Origin: Pseudomonas sp. ICMP22404
GTDB lineage: Bacteria; Pseudomonadota; Gammaproteobacteria; Pseudomonadales; Pseudomonadaceae
Direction: 5' to 3'
Assembly (NCBI RefSeq): GCF_006227205.1
Contig: NZ_VCNG01000002.1
Location: 1-64,000 of the forward strand
DNA: 64,000 nt
Below are positions 25,333 to 35,129 of the stretch, piece by piece; position 1 is the stretch's first letter; the number at the start of each line of letters is the position of its first letter. Under the pieces are notes generated by a model. That model had not been told where the DNA came from. It saw only the letters and a program-made list of their open reading frames with translations, and ran no database searches. The position numbers and the translations under genes were made by a program.

Positions 25333-26643
25333 ATGCAAGTTTCTGTTGAAAATACTACTGCTCTTGAGCGCCGCATGAGCATCACCGTGCCGGCTGAGCG
25401 CATCGAGACTCAGGTCAACAAGCGTCTGCAGCAGACTGCCCAAAAGGCCAAAATCCCAGGTTTCCGTCCAGGCAAGGTGCCAATGAGCGTGATCCGTCAG
25501 CGTTACGAAGCTGATGCGCGCCAGGAAGCCGTGGGCGACGTGATCCAGTCTTCGTTCTACGAAGCCGTGGTCGAGCAGAAGCTGAACCCGGCCGGCGCGC
25601 CATCCGTCGAGCCTAAAGTGCTGGAAAAAGGCAAGGACCTGGAATTCGTCGCCACTTTCGAAGTGTTCCCCGAGTTCACCGTTGCCGGTTTCGAGTCCAT
25701 TGCCGTCGAGCGCCTGAGCGCTGACGTGTCGGATGCCGATCTGGACAAGATGCTGGACATCCTGCGCAAGCAGAACACCCGTTTCGAAGTGACCGATCGC
25801 GCTGCCCAGAACGAAGATCAACTGAACATCGACTTCGTCGGCAAGGTTGACGGTGAAGTGTTCGCTGGCGGTTCCGCCAAGGCCACCCAGCTGGTGCTGG
25901 GCTCCGGTCGCATGATCCCAGGCTTCGAAGATGGCCTGGTCGGCGCGAAAGCCGGTGAAGAGCGCGTTCTGAACGTGACCTTCCCAGAGGACTACCAGAA
26001 CCTGGACCTGGCTGGCAAAGCCGCCGAGTTCACCGTGACCGTAAACAGTGTTTCCGAGCCGAAGCTGCCTGAGCTGAACGAAGAGTTCTTCGCCCAGTTC
26101 GGTATCAAGGAAACCGGTCTGGAAGGTTTCCGCGCCGAAGTTCGCAAGAACATGGAGCGTGAGCTGCGTCAGGCCATCAAGTCCAAGGTCAAGAACCAGG
26201 TCATGGACGGTCTGCTGGCTTCCAACCCGATCGAAGTGCCGAAGGCGCTGCTGGACAACGAAGTGAACCGTCTGCGCGTGCAGGCTGTTCAGCAGTTCGG
26301 CGGCAACATCAAGCCTGATCAACTGCCGGCCGAGCTGTTCGAAGAGCAAGCCAAGCGTCGTGTCGTACTGGGCCTGATCGTTGCTGAAGTGGTCAAGCAA
26401 TACGAACTCAAGCCTGACGAAGCCCGCGTTCGCGAGCTGATCCAGGAAATGGCTTCGGCTTATCAGGAGCCTGAGCAAGTCGTGTCCTGGTACTACAAGA
26501 ATGACCAGCAACTGAACGAAGTCCGTTCGGTTGTGCTCGAAGAACAAGTTGTGGATACTGTTCTGCAGAAAGCTAGCGTGACCGATAAAGCGGTCTCTTA
26601 CGAAGAAGCGGTCAAGCCGGTGGAAGCTCCACAAGCCGATTGA
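25333..26643 (+). CDS. tig: Trigger factor
   Basis: 436-aa ribosome-associated chaperone and peptidyl-prolyl isomerase. The N-terminal ribosome-docking signature is present ([12 protein letters not shown], residues about 43-54). A central FKBP-type PPIase domain (about 155-245, [13 protein letters not shown] and [17 protein letters not shown]) is followed by a long helical C-terminal domain. ATG 25333 follows CGAGGA and gives the standard N terminus ([15 protein letters not shown]). It heads the tig-clpP-clpX-lon block. Confidence 0.97.
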   Translation: MQVSVENTTALERRMSITVPAERIETQVNKRLQQTAQKAKIPGFRPGKVPMSVIRQRYEADARQEAVGDVIQSSFYEAVVEQKLNPAGAPSVEPKVLEKGKDLEFVATFEVFPEFTVAGFESIAVERLSADVSDADLDKMLDILRKQNTRFEVTDRAAQNEDQLNIDFVGKVDGEVFAGGSAKATQLVLGSGRMIPGFEDGLVGAKAGEERVLNVTFPEDYQNLDLAGKAAEFTVTVNSVSEPKLPELNEEFFAQFGIKETGLEGFRAEVRKNMERELRQAIKSKVKNQVMDGLLASNPIEVPKALLDNEVNRLRVQAVQQFGGNIKPDQLPAELFEEQAKRRVVLGLIVAEVVKQYELKPDEARVRELIQEMASAYQEPEQVVSWYYKNDQQLNEVRSVVLEEQVVDTVLQKASVTDKAVSYEEAVKPVEAPQAD

Positions 26644-26668
26644 TTGTTCTGCGGTAAGAAATACACAC

Positions 26669-26696
26669 CATAAGCCAGCCTTCGCGCTGGCTTATG
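26669..26696 (+). terminator. Hairpin between tig and clpP
   Basis: CATAAGCCAGC / GCTGGCTTATG with a small loop, without a clear T-run. It could partly terminate tig or stabilise its 3' end; clpP starts 40 nt later. Confidence 0.55.
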
Positions 26697-26735
26697 CGTA
26701 TTCAAGACATAACTATTTGGGAGTGACTGCGAGAC

Positions 26736-27377
26736 ATGTCCCGCAATTCTTTTTATCAGCAGAGCTCTGACATCCAGGCCGCAGGCGGCCTGGTCCCGAT
26801 GGTTATCGAGCAGTCCGCCCGCGGCGAACGTGCCTATGACATCTACTCGCGCTTGCTCAAGGAACGCGTCATCTTCCTGATCGGGCCCGTTGAAGACTAC
26901 ATGGCCAACCTGGTTGCGGCGCAACTGCTGTTCCTTGAAGCGGAAAACCCGGACAAGGATATCCATCTTTATATCAACTCACCCGGCGGTTCGGTGACTG
27001 CAGGCATGTCGATCTACGACACCATGCAATTCATCAAGCCAGACGTTTCCACCATCTGCATCGGCCAGGCCTGCAGCATGGGCGCTTTCCTGCTCGCCGG
27101 CGGCGCTGCGGGCAAGCGTCATTGCCTGCCTAACTCGCGCATGATGATTCACCAGCCATTGGGCGGTTTCCAGGGCCAGGCGTCGGACATCGACATCCAT
27201 GCCAAGGAAATCCTCCACATTCGTTCGCGTTTGAACTCGCTGTTGGCTCATCACACCGGTCAAAGCCTCGAAACCATTGAGCGAGACACCGAGCGTGACA
27301 ACTTCATGAGCGCCGAGCGTGCAGCCGAATATGGCCTGATCGACTCCGTGATCAACAAGCGTCAAATGCCTGCCTGA
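26736..27377 (+). CDS. clpP: ATP-dependent Clp protease proteolytic subunit
   Basis: 213-aa serine protease that forms the tetradecameric chamber fed by ClpX or ClpA. Catalytic Ser114 ([11 protein letters not shown]) and His139 ([17 protein letters not shown]) are present, with the Asp further on. The N-terminal pro-segment is typical. GGGAG lies 12 nt before the ATG. clpX follows after 107 nt with a GC-rich hairpin (GCGGGCTT / AAGCCCGC, 27417-27436) between them. Confidence 0.97.
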   Translation: MSRNSFYQQSSDIQAAGGLVPMVIEQSARGERAYDIYSRLLKERVIFLIGPVEDYMANLVAAQLLFLEAENPDKDIHLYINSPGGSVTAGMSIYDTMQFIKPDVSTICIGQACSMGAFLLAGGAAGKRHCLPNSRMMIHQPLGGFQGQASDIDIHAKEILHIRSRLNSLLAHHTGQSLETIERDTERDNFMSAERAAEYGLIDSVINKRQMPA

Positions 27378-27484
27378 GCCACTCAAAATGCAGGTGGTTG
27401 GGATGACCGGCCGCCTGCGGGCTTGAAAAAGCCCGCAATTGCCTTCATCTTGTGTTGCAAGCCTATCGGATTTGGATCGATCGA

Positions 27485-28768
27485 ATGACTGACACCCGCA
27501 ACGGCGAGGACAACGGCAAACTGCTTTATTGCTCTTTCTGTGGCAAAAGCCAACATGAAGTACGCAAATTGATTGCCGGCCCCTCGGTCTTCATTTGCGA
27601 CGAGTGCGTCGACCTGTGCAATGACATCATCCGCGAGGAGGTGCAGGAAGCCCAGGCCGAAAGCAGCGCGCATAAGTTGCCTTCGCCTAAAGAAATCAGC
27701 GGCATCCTTGACCAATATGTAATTGGTCAGGAGCGTGCGAAAAAGGTATTGGCCGTAGCGGTTTACAACCACTACAAGCGCCTCAACCAGCGTGACAAAA
27801 AGAATGACGAGGTCGAACTCGGCAAGAGCAACATCCTGCTGATCGGCCCGACAGGCTCGGGTAAGACCCTGCTTGCCGAAACCCTGGCCCGTTTGCTGAA
27901 CGTTCCGTTCACCATCGCCGACGCAACCACCCTTACCGAGGCGGGTTACGTGGGGGAGGATGTCGAGAACATTATTCAGAAGTTGTTGCAGAAGTGCGAC
28001 TACGATGTCGAAAAGGCCCAGATGGGCATTGTCTACATCGATGAAATCGACAAGATTTCCCGCAAGTCCGACAACCCGTCCATCACCCGGGACGTATCCG
28101 GTGAGGGCGTGCAGCAGGCCTTGCTCAAGTTGATCGAAGGTACGGTCGCTTCCGTTCCGCCCCAGGGTGGTCGCAAGCATCCGCAGCAGGAGTTCCTGCA
28201 GGTCGACACCCGTAACATCCTGTTCATCTGCGGTGGTGCGTTTTCCGGCCTGGAAAAGGTCATTCAGAACCGTTCCACTCGTGGCGGCATCGGTTTCAAT
28301 GCCGAAGTGCGCAGCAAGGAGGAAGGTAAGAAGGTCGGTGAATCCCTGCGTGAAGTCGAGCCTGACGATCTGGTCAAGTTTGGTCTGATCCCGGAATTCG
28401 TCGGTCGTCTGCCGGTTCTGGCGACGCTTGACGAGCTGGATGAGGCTGCGTTGATGCAGATCCTGACCGAGCCGAAGAATGCTCTGACCAAGCAGTATGC
28501 CAAGCTGTTCGAAATGGAAGGTGTAGACCTGGAGTTCCGTTCCGACGCGCTGAAGTCGGTGGCCAAGCGTGCCCTGGAGCGTAAGACCGGTGCCCGTGGG
28601 TTGCGCTCGATTCTCGAAGGCGTATTGCTCGACACGATGTACGAAATCCCCTCGCAGTCCGAGGTGAGTAAAGTCGTGATCGACGAAAGTGTCATAGAAG
28701 GCAAGTCCAAGCCACTGTATATCTACGAAAACAGTGAGCCGGCTGCCAAGGCCGCACCGGACGCTTAA
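27485..28768 (+). CDS. clpX: ATP-dependent Clp protease ATP-binding subunit ClpX
   Basis: 427-aa AAA+ unfoldase. The N-terminal zinc-binding domain has the four cysteines (YCSFCGKS and [10 protein letters not shown]). Walker A is GPTGSGKT (about 120-127), Walker [10 protein letters not shown], and the ClpP-docking IGF-type loop corresponds to [10 protein letters not shown]. Sensor regions and the C-terminal small domain are intact. ATG 27485 gives the conserved start [17 protein letters not shown] terminator follows at 28787. Confidence 0.97.
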   Translation: MTDTRNGEDNGKLLYCSFCGKSQHEVRKLIAGPSVFICDECVDLCNDIIREEVQEAQAESSAHKLPSPKEISGILDQYVIGQERAKKVLAVAVYNHYKRLNQRDKKNDEVELGKSNILLIGPTGSGKTLLAETLARLLNVPFTIADATTLTEAGYVGEDVENIIQKLLQKCDYDVEKAQMGIVYIDEIDKISRKSDNPSITRDVSGEGVQQALLKLIEGTVASVPPQGGRKHPQQEFLQVDTRNILFICGGAFSGLEKVIQNRSTRGGIGFNAEVRSKEEGKKVGESLREVEPDDLVKFGLIPEFVGRLPVLATLDELDEAALMQILTEPKNALTKQYAKLFEMEGVDLEFRSDALKSVAKRALERKTGARGLRSILEGVLLDTMYEIPSQSEVSKVVIDESVIEGKSKPLYIYENSEPAAKAAPDA

Positions 28769-28786
28769 GCGTCCTGCTGCTGGAAC

Positions 28787-28816
28787 AAAGGAGGGGCCTT
28801 CGGGCCCCTTTGCTTT
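28787..28816 (+). terminator. Terminator after clpX
   Basis: AAAGGAGGGGCC-TTCG-GGCCCCTTT followed by GCTTTT. Confidence 0.88.
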
Positions 28817-28817
28817 T

Positions 28818-28850
28818 ATGTGGCGAGGGGATTTATCCCCTCGCCACATA
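28818..28850. repeat. Short palindromic repeat, second family
   Basis: TATGTGGCGAGGGG and CCCCTCGCCACATA around an ATTTAT centre; a near-perfect palindrome between the clpX terminator and the lon promoter. Confidence 0.9.
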
Positions 28851-28901
28851 GCGTTGTGTATAACTTTTATTTCTTTTAACCGTCTGGCATTTGCCTTAGC
28901 G

Positions 28902-28930
28902 CTTGTTTTTTTTCAAGGCTGCCCCCATCT
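28902..28930 (+). promoter_or_regulatory. Predicted RpoH (sigma32) promoter of lon
   Basis: CTTGTT (28902-28907), 15-nt spacer, CCCCATCT (28923-28930). The -10 element matches the heat-shock consensus CCCCATNT. It lies about 60 nt before the lon ATG, in line with known heat-shock control of lon. Confidence 0.65.
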
Positions 28931-28988
28931 TGGTTTCAAGCTTACTTCCATCTGTTTCCGGCCTTGTGGCCGCCGTTGAGGCGAAATC

Positions 28989-31385
28989 ATGAAGACAACC
29001 ATCGAATTGCCTCTCTTGCCATTGCGCGATGTCGTGGTATATCCGCACATGGTTATCCCGCTGTTCGTGGGGCGCGAGAAGTCCATCGAAGCCCTCGAGG
29101 CCGCGATGACGGGTGACAAGCAGATTCTGCTGGTGGCTCAGAGAAATCCTGCTGACGATGACCCTGGTGAAGACGCGCTTTATCGCGTAGGTACCATTGC
29201 AACGGTTCTGCAATTGCTCAAGCTGCCCGACGGCACCGTCAAGGTTCTGGTCGAAGGCGAGCAGCGCGGGGCGGTCGAGCGTTTCAGCGAAGTGAACGGC
29301 CATTGCCGCGCCGAAGTGTCATTGATCGACGAAGCCGACGTACCCGAGCGTGAGTCGGAGGTGTTCGTCCGCAGCCTGTTGTCCCAGTTCGAACAATACG
29401 TGCAGTTGGGCAAGAAAGTGCCCGCTGAGGTGCTGTCGTCGCTGAACAGCATCGATGAGCCCGGCCGGCTGGTCGATACGATGGCTGCTCACATGGCGCT
29501 CAAGATCGAGCAGAAACAGGAAATCCTCGAGATCATCGATCTGTCCGCCCGTGTCGAACACGTGCTGGCATTGCTCGATGGCGAGATCGATCTGCTGCAG
29601 GTTGAAAAGCGCATTCGTGGTCGCGTCAAGAAACAAATGGAGCGTAGCCAGCGCGAGTACTACCTGAATGAGCAGATGAAGGCCATTCAGAAAGAGCTGG
29701 GCGATGGCGACGAAGGCCATAATGAAATCGAAGAGCTTAAAAAACGCATCGATGCCGCTGGTTTGCCCAAGGATGCTCTCGCCAAGGCCCAGGCCGAGCT
29801 GAACAAGCTCAAGCAGATGTCGCCGATGTCCGCTGAAGCCACCGTGGTGCGCTCCTACATCGACTGGCTGGTACAGGTGCCGTGGAAAGCCCAGAGCAAG
29901 GTGCGTCTGGACCTGGCCCGTGCCGAAGACATCCTCGACGCCGACCATTACGGCCTGGAGGAGGTCAAGGAGCGCATCCTCGAATACCTCGCCGTACAAA
30001 AGCGCGTGAAGAAAATTCGTGGTCCTGTGCTGTGCCTGGTTGGTCCTCCCGGGGTCGGTAAAACCTCCCTGGCGGAGTCGATTGCCCATGCGACCAATCG
30101 CAAGTTCGTGCGAATGGCCCTTGGCGGCGTGCGCGACGAAGCGGAAATCCGTGGTCATCGCCGCACCTACATCGGTTCGATGCCAGGAAGATTGATTCAA
30201 AAGATGACAAAGGTCGGCGTGCGCAATCCGCTGTTCCTTCTGGACGAAATCGACAAGATGGGCAGCGATATGCGTGGCGATCCTGCTTCCGCATTGCTCG
30301 AAGTGCTCGATCCGGAGCAGAACCACAACTTCAACGACCATTATCTGGAAGTCGACTACGACTTGTCGGATGTGATGTTCCTGTGTACCTCCAACTCCAT
30401 GAACATCCCGCCAGCGTTGCTGGACCGTATGGAGGTGATTCGTCTGCCGGGCTACACCGAGGACGAGAAGATCAACATCGCCGTCAAATACCTTTCGCCG
30501 AAGCAGATCCAGGCCAATGGTCTGAAAAAAGGCGAACTGGAATTCGATGAGGAAGCGATTCGCGACATCATCCGTTACTACACCCGCGAAGCTGGTGTGC
30601 GGGGCCTGGAGCGTCAGATTGCCAAGGTCTGCCGCAAGGCGGTCAAGGAACATGCGCTGGAAAAACGCTTTGCGGTCAAGGTCACTTCCGACCTGCTGGA
30701 GCACTTCCTGGGCGTACGCAAATTCCGCTACGGCCTGGCCGAGCAGCAGGATCAGATCGGTCAGGTGACCGGCCTGGCGTGGACTCAGGTGGGCGGCGAG
30801 TTGTTGACCATCGAAGCCGCCGTGGTACCGGGCAAAGGGCAACTGATCAAGACCGGTTCCCTGGGCGATGTGATGGTCGAGTCGATCACTGCGGCGCAGA
30901 CGGTCGTTCGCAGCCGTGCCCGGAGCCTGGGCATTCCCCTGGACTTCCATGAGAAGCGCGACACGCATATCCACATGCCTGAGGGGGCGACGCCTAAAGA
31001 CGGTCCTAGCGCCGGCGTAGGCATGTGCACGGCCCTGGTGTCGGCATTGACCGGCATTCCGGTCCGCGCCGACGTTGCCATGACCGGTGAAATCACCCTG
31101 CGTGGGCAGGTACTGGCGATTGGCGGGTTGAAGGAAAAACTGCTGGCGGCACACCGTGGCGGAATCAAGATCGTGATCATTCCAGAGGAGAATGTGCGCG
31201 ATCTGAAAGAAATTCCTGACAATATCAAGCAGGATCTTCAGATCAAACCGGTTAAATGGATTGACGAAGTCCTGCAAATTGCGCTGCAATACGCGCCGGA
31301 GCCCTTGCCGGATGTGGCTCCGGAGATTGTCGCGAAAGATGAGAAGCGAGAGTCTGACTCTAAGGAAAGAATTAGCACGCATTAA
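28989..31385 (+). CDS. lon: ATP-dependent protease Lon
   Basis: 798-aa AAA+ serine protease. N-terminal substrate-binding LON domain (about 1-200, LPLLPLRDVVVYPHMVIPLFVG), coiled middle region, AAA+ module with Walker A GPPGVGKTS and Walker B LFLLDEIDKM, and the S16 protease domain with catalytic Ser in PKDGPSAGVGM and Lys in GGLKEKLLAAHRGG. C-terminal residues after about 770 are charged and variable. Only one Lon is visible here. Regulated by the RpoH-type promoter upstream. Confidence 0.97.
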   Translation: MKTTIELPLLPLRDVVVYPHMVIPLFVGREKSIEALEAAMTGDKQILLVAQRNPADDDPGEDALYRVGTIATVLQLLKLPDGTVKVLVEGEQRGAVERFSEVNGHCRAEVSLIDEADVPERESEVFVRSLLSQFEQYVQLGKKVPAEVLSSLNSIDEPGRLVDTMAAHMALKIEQKQEILEIIDLSARVEHVLALLDGEIDLLQVEKRIRGRVKKQMERSQREYYLNEQMKAIQKELGDGDEGHNEIEELKKRIDAAGLPKDALAKAQAELNKLKQMSPMSAEATVVRSYIDWLVQVPWKAQSKVRLDLARAEDILDADHYGLEEVKERILEYLAVQKRVKKIRGPVLCLVGPPGVGKTSLAESIAHATNRKFVRMALGGVRDEAEIRGHRRTYIGSMPGRLIQKMTKVGVRNPLFLLDEIDKMGSDMRGDPASALLEVLDPEQNHNFNDHYLEVDYDLSDVMFLCTSNSMNIPPALLDRMEVIRLPGYTEDEKINIAVKYLSPKQIQANGLKKGELEFDEEAIRDIIRYYTREAGVRGLERQIAKVCRKAVKEHALEKRFAVKVTSDLLEHFLGVRKFRYGLAEQQDQIGQVTGLAWTQVGGELLTIEAAVVPGKGQLIKTGSLGDVMVESITAAQTVVRSRARSLGIPLDFHEKRDTHIHMPEGATPKDGPSAGVGMCTALVSALTGIPVRADVAMTGEITLRGQVLAIGGLKEKLLAAHRGGIKIVIIPEENVRDLKEIPDNIKQDLQIKPVKWIDEVLQIALQYAPEPLPDVAPEIVAKDEKRESDSKERISTH

Positions 31386-31409
31386 TACGCATTTGCCTGG
31401 GGGGCTTCC

Positions 31410-31439
31410 TTGACAGTTTTTTAGAGCCCTTGTTATAAA
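31410..31439 (+). promoter_or_regulatory. Sigma70 promoter of hupB
   Basis: TTGACA (31410-31415) and TATAAA (31434-31439), spacer 18 nt (17 if TTATAA is used): near-consensus, as expected for an abundant protein. Confidence 0.75.
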
Positions 31440-31533
31440 GCGGCTCTTAAGTGTCTGTAGGCCATTCAGCACTCGTTTTTGCTTTCACCAAAAAAACTTA
31501 GAATCATCTCAAATAGATATAAGGGGACTTAGA

Positions 31534-31806
31534 GTGAACAAGTCGGAACTGATTGATGCTGTCGCTGCATCCGCTGATATCCCGAAAGCTGCTGCTGGCC
31601 GCGCGCTGGACGCTGTAATCGAATCCATCACTGGTGCTCTCAAGGCTGGCGACTCCGTTGTTCTGGTTGGTTTCGGTACCTTCGCCGTTACCGATCGTCC
31701 AGCTCGTACCGGTCGCAACCCACAGACCGGTCAAGCACTGCAGATCGCTGCTGCCAAGAAGCCTGGCTTCAAGGCCGGTAAAGCACTGAAAGACGCCGTT
31801 AACTAA
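31534..31806 (+). CDS. hupB: DNA-binding protein HU-beta
   Basis: 90-aa nucleoid-associated protein. The whole HU fold is present: [21 protein letters not shown] at the start and the beta-arm [33 protein letters not shown] is the annotated start, preceded by AAGGGG. Alanine-rich helix and basic arm typical of the family. Confidence 0.97.
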   Translation: MNKSELIDAVAASADIPKAAAGRALDAVIESITGALKAGDSVVLVGFGTFAVTDRPARTGRNPQTGQALQIAAAKKPGFKAGKALKDAVN

Positions 31807-31852
31807 GTTTCATTGAGTTTATCCGGGTCGGGGTCATGCCTGGCTTGGCAGC

Positions 31853-31927
31853 GGAGCGGTAGTGGGATCGGTTTCAACCGATCTGTCGTACCAGGGCTCG
31901 CGGGTTCGAGCCCGGTCCGCTCCGCCA
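31853..31927 (+). ncRNA. Rearranged tRNA-Asp-like RNA (pseudo-tRNA or novel small RNA)
   Basis: 75 nt. The first 11 nt (GGAGCGGTAGT) and the last 34 nt (31 of 34, from memory of bacterial tRNA-Asp) look like tRNA-Asp. The acceptor stem GGAGCGG / CCGCTCC and the CCA end are intact, and GTC sits at the anticodon position (CTGTCGT). The arms do not fold as in a tRNA: the D-region has become ATCGGT-TTCA-ACCGAT and the T-region GGGCTCG-CGGGTT-CGAGCCC, both perfect hairpins. A terminator starts 8 nt later, so it is probably transcribed, from hupB or its own promoter. Most likely a decayed or repurposed tRNA-Asp; it should not charge normally. Confidence 0.6.
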
Positions 31928-31935
31928 GTTACGAG

Positions 31936-31964
31936 AAGGCGCATCCTCGGATGCGCCTTTCTTC
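31936..31964 (+). terminator. Terminator after the tRNA-like RNA
   Basis: Stem AAGGCGCATCC / GGATGCGCCTT, loop TC, then TCTTCT. Confidence 0.85.
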
Positions 31965-32028
31965 TATCCGGATTCTACCCACGCTCCACGGTTGCCTAAT
32001 TTGAAGTTCAACCGTTTCTGGGGGACGC

Positions 32029-33900
32029 ATGCTGCAGAATATCAGGGACAATTCACAAGGCTGGATTGCCAAGACCATCATCGGGGTCATCGTCGCATTG
32101 ATGGCGTTGACCGGTTTCGATGCCATTTTCAAAGCCACCACCCACAGCAATGACGCGGCCAAGGTCAACGGCGAGAACATCAGCCAGAACGAGCTGAGTC
32201 AGGCGGTCGACATGCAACGTCGCCAGCTCATGCAACAGTTGGGCAAGGACTTCGACGCCTCCCTGTTGGATGAAAAGATGCTTCGCGATTCAGCGCTCAA
32301 GGGCCTGATCGATCGCAAGTTGCTGCTGCAAGGCGCCCACGATGCGAAGTTCGCTTTTTCCGAAGCCGCGCTGGACCAGGTGATCCTGCAGACGCCTGAG
32401 TTCCAGGTGGAGGGCAAGTTCAGCCCGGAACGTTTCGACCAGGTGATTCGCCAGCTGGGTTACAGCCGCCTGCAATTCCGCCAGATGCTGGCCCAGGAAA
32501 TGCTGATCGGCCAACTGCGCGCCGGCTTGGCCGGAAGCGGTTTCGTGACCGATGCCCAGGTGTTGGCGTTTGCCCGTCTGGAAAAACAGACCCGCGATTT
32601 CGCCACCCTGACCCTCAAGGCTGATCCTTCGGCAGTGAAGCTGACCGATGACGAGGTCAAGGCCTATTACGACAAGCACGCCAAGGAATTCATGACCCCC
32701 GATCAGGTGGTGATCGATTACCTGGAGCTGAAGAAAGCCGCTTTCTTCGATCAGGTCAGCGTCAAGGATGAAGACCTGCAAGCGGCGTATCAGAAAGAAA
32801 TCGCCAACCTGTCCGAACAGCGTCGGGCCGCCCACATCCTGATCGAAGTGAACGACAAGGTCACCGAAGCCCAGGCCAAGGCGAAGATCGAGGAAATCCA
32901 GGCTCGCCTGGCCAAGGGCGAATCGTTTGAAGCCCTGGCGAAGGAGTTCTCCCAGGATCCGGGTTCGGCCAACAATGGCGGTGACCTTGGCTATGCCGGT
33001 CCAGGTGTCTACGATCCGGCGTTCGAAAAGGCGCTGTATGCGTTGAGCAAGGATCAGGTTTCGGCACCGGTGCGCACCGATTTCGGTTTGCACCTGATCA
33101 AGCTGCTGGGTGTCGAAGCACCTGAAGTGCCAACCTTCGCCAGCCTCAAGGACAAGTTGACCCGCGAGCTGAAAGCCCAGCAGGTGGAGCAGCGTTTCGT
33201 CGAAGCGACCAAGCAGCTGGAGGATGCTTCGTTCGAAGCTTCCGATCTGGCGCAGCCGGCCCAGGACCTGAAACTCACCGTTCACACGTCGGCGCCGTTC
33301 GGTCGTGAAGGTGGGGATGGGATCGCGGCGAATCGCGCTGTCGTTGCGGCCGCGTTCAGCCCGGAAGTGCTGGATGAAGGTGCCAACAGCACCGCCATCG
33401 AGCTGGATCCGGAAACCGTGGTGGTGCTGCGTGCCAAGGAACATCGCAAGCCCGAGCAACTGCCGCTGGAAAGCGTGGCTGCGGCCATCCGTACCCAGTT
33501 GGCCAAGGAGCACGCCATCGAGGCCGCCAAGACCCGGGCCGACGAGCTGATCGCCAGCCTGCGCGAAGGTAAGACGCCGCTGGCCAAGGCTGTCGACGGT
33601 CAAAGCTGGAAGGTCGTCGAGGCGGCGACTCGCAACCAGGAAGGTATCGAGCCTACGGTGCTGCAGGCATTGTTCCGCATGCCAAAACCCGAGTCCAAGG
33701 ACAAGCCGACGTTTACCAGCGTGACCTTGCCCGACGGCAACCTGATGCTGGTGCAACTGCGTGGCGTGAATGAAGCCGCGGCACCGACCGACGCGGAGAA
33801 GGCCGAATATCGCCGCTATCTCGCGTCCCGTGTTGGCCAGCAGGACTTTGCGGCTTATCGCAAGCAGCTGGAAAGCGAGGCGGACATCAAGCGTTTCTGA
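32029..33900 (+). CDS. ppiD: Periplasmic folding chaperone / PPIase PpiD
   Basis: 623 aa. A single N-terminal membrane helix (about 13-32, TIIGVIVALMALTGF) anchors a large periplasmic part: a SurA_N-like domain (about 40-190), a parvulin/rotamase domain (about 262-355: RRAAHILIEVNDKV and FGLHLIKLLG) and a second helical/parvulin-like C-terminal region. It helps exported proteins fold at the Sec exit. GGGG lies 9 nt before the ATG. A very strong terminator follows. Confidence 0.94.
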   Translation: MLQNIRDNSQGWIAKTIIGVIVALMALTGFDAIFKATTHSNDAAKVNGENISQNELSQAVDMQRRQLMQQLGKDFDASLLDEKMLRDSALKGLIDRKLLLQGAHDAKFAFSEAALDQVILQTPEFQVEGKFSPERFDQVIRQLGYSRLQFRQMLAQEMLIGQLRAGLAGSGFVTDAQVLAFARLEKQTRDFATLTLKADPSAVKLTDDEVKAYYDKHAKEFMTPDQVVIDYLELKKAAFFDQVSVKDEDLQAAYQKEIANLSEQRRAAHILIEVNDKVTEAQAKAKIEEIQARLAKGESFEALAKEFSQDPGSANNGGDLGYAGPGVYDPAFEKALYALSKDQVSAPVRTDFGLHLIKLLGVEAPEVPTFASLKDKLTRELKAQQVEQRFVEATKQLEDASFEASDLAQPAQDLKLTVHTSAPFGREGGDGIAANRAVVAAAFSPEVLDEGANSTAIELDPETVVVLRAKEHRKPEQLPLESVAAAIRTQLAKEHAIEAAKTRADELIASLREGKTPLAKAVDGQSWKVVEAATRNQEGIEPTVLQALFRMPKPESKDKPTFTSVTLPDGNLMLVQLRGVNEAAAPTDAEKAEYRRYLASRVGQQDFAAYRKQLESEADIKRF

Positions 33901-33917
33901 TGTCCTGATGGCTTGCC

Positions 33918-33955
33918 AAAAAAAAGACCCCGGCCGAAAAACCGGGGTCTTTTTG
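33918..33955. terminator. Terminator after ppiD
   Basis: AAAAAGACCCCGG-CCGAAAAA-CCGGGGTCTTTTT with flanking A- and T-runs; strong in both directions. Confidence 0.95.
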
Positions 33956-34126
33956 TGTCTGCTTATTGCTAAATGACAGGATGTTCATCGGCCCACTGGA
34001 ATTACGTCTTTTTCCCGCAAACAACCCCCAGTAGACTTGTAACCCCTTTGAGACACGAATACCCACGCTGCCGGTGGGCGTTCTGTTGCACAATACGCCC
34101 CCGGACCGTTTTCCTCAGGATGTTCA

Positions 34127-34960
34127 ATGTTCAGATCATTTCACATGCGCACCGTCGGACTGGCACTGATGCTGGTCGCCGCAGCCGGTTGCTCGTCGAA
34201 GAAAGCCGCTATTTATGAGCATGAAAACTTCGATGATTCCGGTACGTTCTCCCGCACTTATCCGGTGAGCGACACGGTGACCTGCGAAGCCGGGCGCCGG
34301 GCCTTGCTCAGCCAGGGCTACATCATTACCAGCAGCGACCCGAAACTGGTCAGCGGTCACAAGAGTTTCCAGCAGACCGGCGATACCCACATGGAGATCA
34401 GCTTCAACCTGGTCTGTGCCGAAGACGGTGGTGCCGGACATCGTGCGACCATGTTTGCCAACGCGTTGCAGGACCAGTATGCGCTGAAGAAAGTCAACAA
34501 CTCCGCCAGCTTAGGCGTGGGTGTGTTGGGTTCGGTGTCGATGCCGATCGGCTCGTCGGATGATTCGATGGTCAAGGTGGCCAGCGAAACCGTATCGGCG
34601 ACCAAGTTCTACGAGCGTTTCTTTACCCTGGTGGAGATGTTCCTGCCTGCGGAAGCGAAGAAGGGCGCACCGGCTGCCGAGAAGCCCAACACTGAGCTGG
34701 GCGTTCCGGAACCCAAGGCCGAACCGGCTGCCTTGACACCCACTCCGACGCCAGCTGCGCCGGTAGCTGCCCCAGCCCCCGCCGAAGCGGCGCCGGCAGC
34801 ATCGGAGCCCGTCGTACCGCCCGCGGAGCCTGCGCCGATTGCACCCAGCGAGCCCGCGCCATACGTAGGCCCGGAATCGACGCTGGAAGAGATCAAGCCA
34901 CCGCCGCCCAGTGATTTGCCCCCGCCGACCGAGGCAATCCAGCCGCTGCCTTCATCCTGA
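34127..34960 (+). CDS. DUF2242 lipoprotein with Pro/Ala-rich tail
   Basis: 277 aa. Lipoprotein signal with lipobox AAGC (Cys24). The DUF2242 domain spans about 30-190 (YEHENFDDSGTFSRTYP, CEAGRRALLSQGYII, TVSATKFYERFFTLVEMFL). From residue 195 a low-complexity Pro/Ala/Glu tail runs to the end and may cross or bind peptidoglycan. ATG 34127 or ATG 34145 (MRTVG) could start it. Function unknown. Confidence 0.85.
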   Translation: MFRSFHMRTVGLALMLVAAAGCSSKKAAIYEHENFDDSGTFSRTYPVSDTVTCEAGRRALLSQGYIITSSDPKLVSGHKSFQQTGDTHMEISFNLVCAEDGGAGHRATMFANALQDQYALKKVNNSASLGVGVLGSVSMPIGSSDDSMVKVASETVSATKFYERFFTLVEMFLPAEAKKGAPAAEKPNTELGVPEPKAEPAALTPTPTPAAPVAAPAPAEAAPAASEPVVPPAEPAPIAPSEPAPYVGPESTLEEIKPPPPSDLPPPTEAIQPLPSS

Positions 34961-35030
34961 GAATCCGTGGCAAGGATGTCATGCCTTGTCACACCTCCAT
35001 AGGTTGATTTCCCATCGTTGTGCTACGTTT

Positions 35031-35058
35031 AAAACATGAAGCCTTTGCTTCATGTTTT
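35031..35058. other. Perfect AT-rich hairpin
   Basis: Arms AAAACATGAAGC and GCTTCATGTTTT with loop CTTT: 12 bp, no mismatch. The T-tract is part of the stem (ending GTTTTGTTC). It may be a terminator for the DUF2242 gene or a regulatory structure ahead of the tiny ORF at 35130. Confidence 0.7.
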
Positions 35059-35129
35059 GTTCATAAAGCAGCTTTATTCTGACACCAAGGCCATCAGGCG
35101 TCGGTTCAACGATATGGGAAGGATTCAAA

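Noticed and set aside
29319..31472. 717-codon open frame antisense to lon
   Set aside because: Shadow frame caused by third-position GC bias opposite an essential conserved gene.
34645..34960. Separate gene in the Pro/Ala-rich end of the DUF2242 protein
   Set aside because: It is in frame with the lipoprotein domain and has no own start signal.
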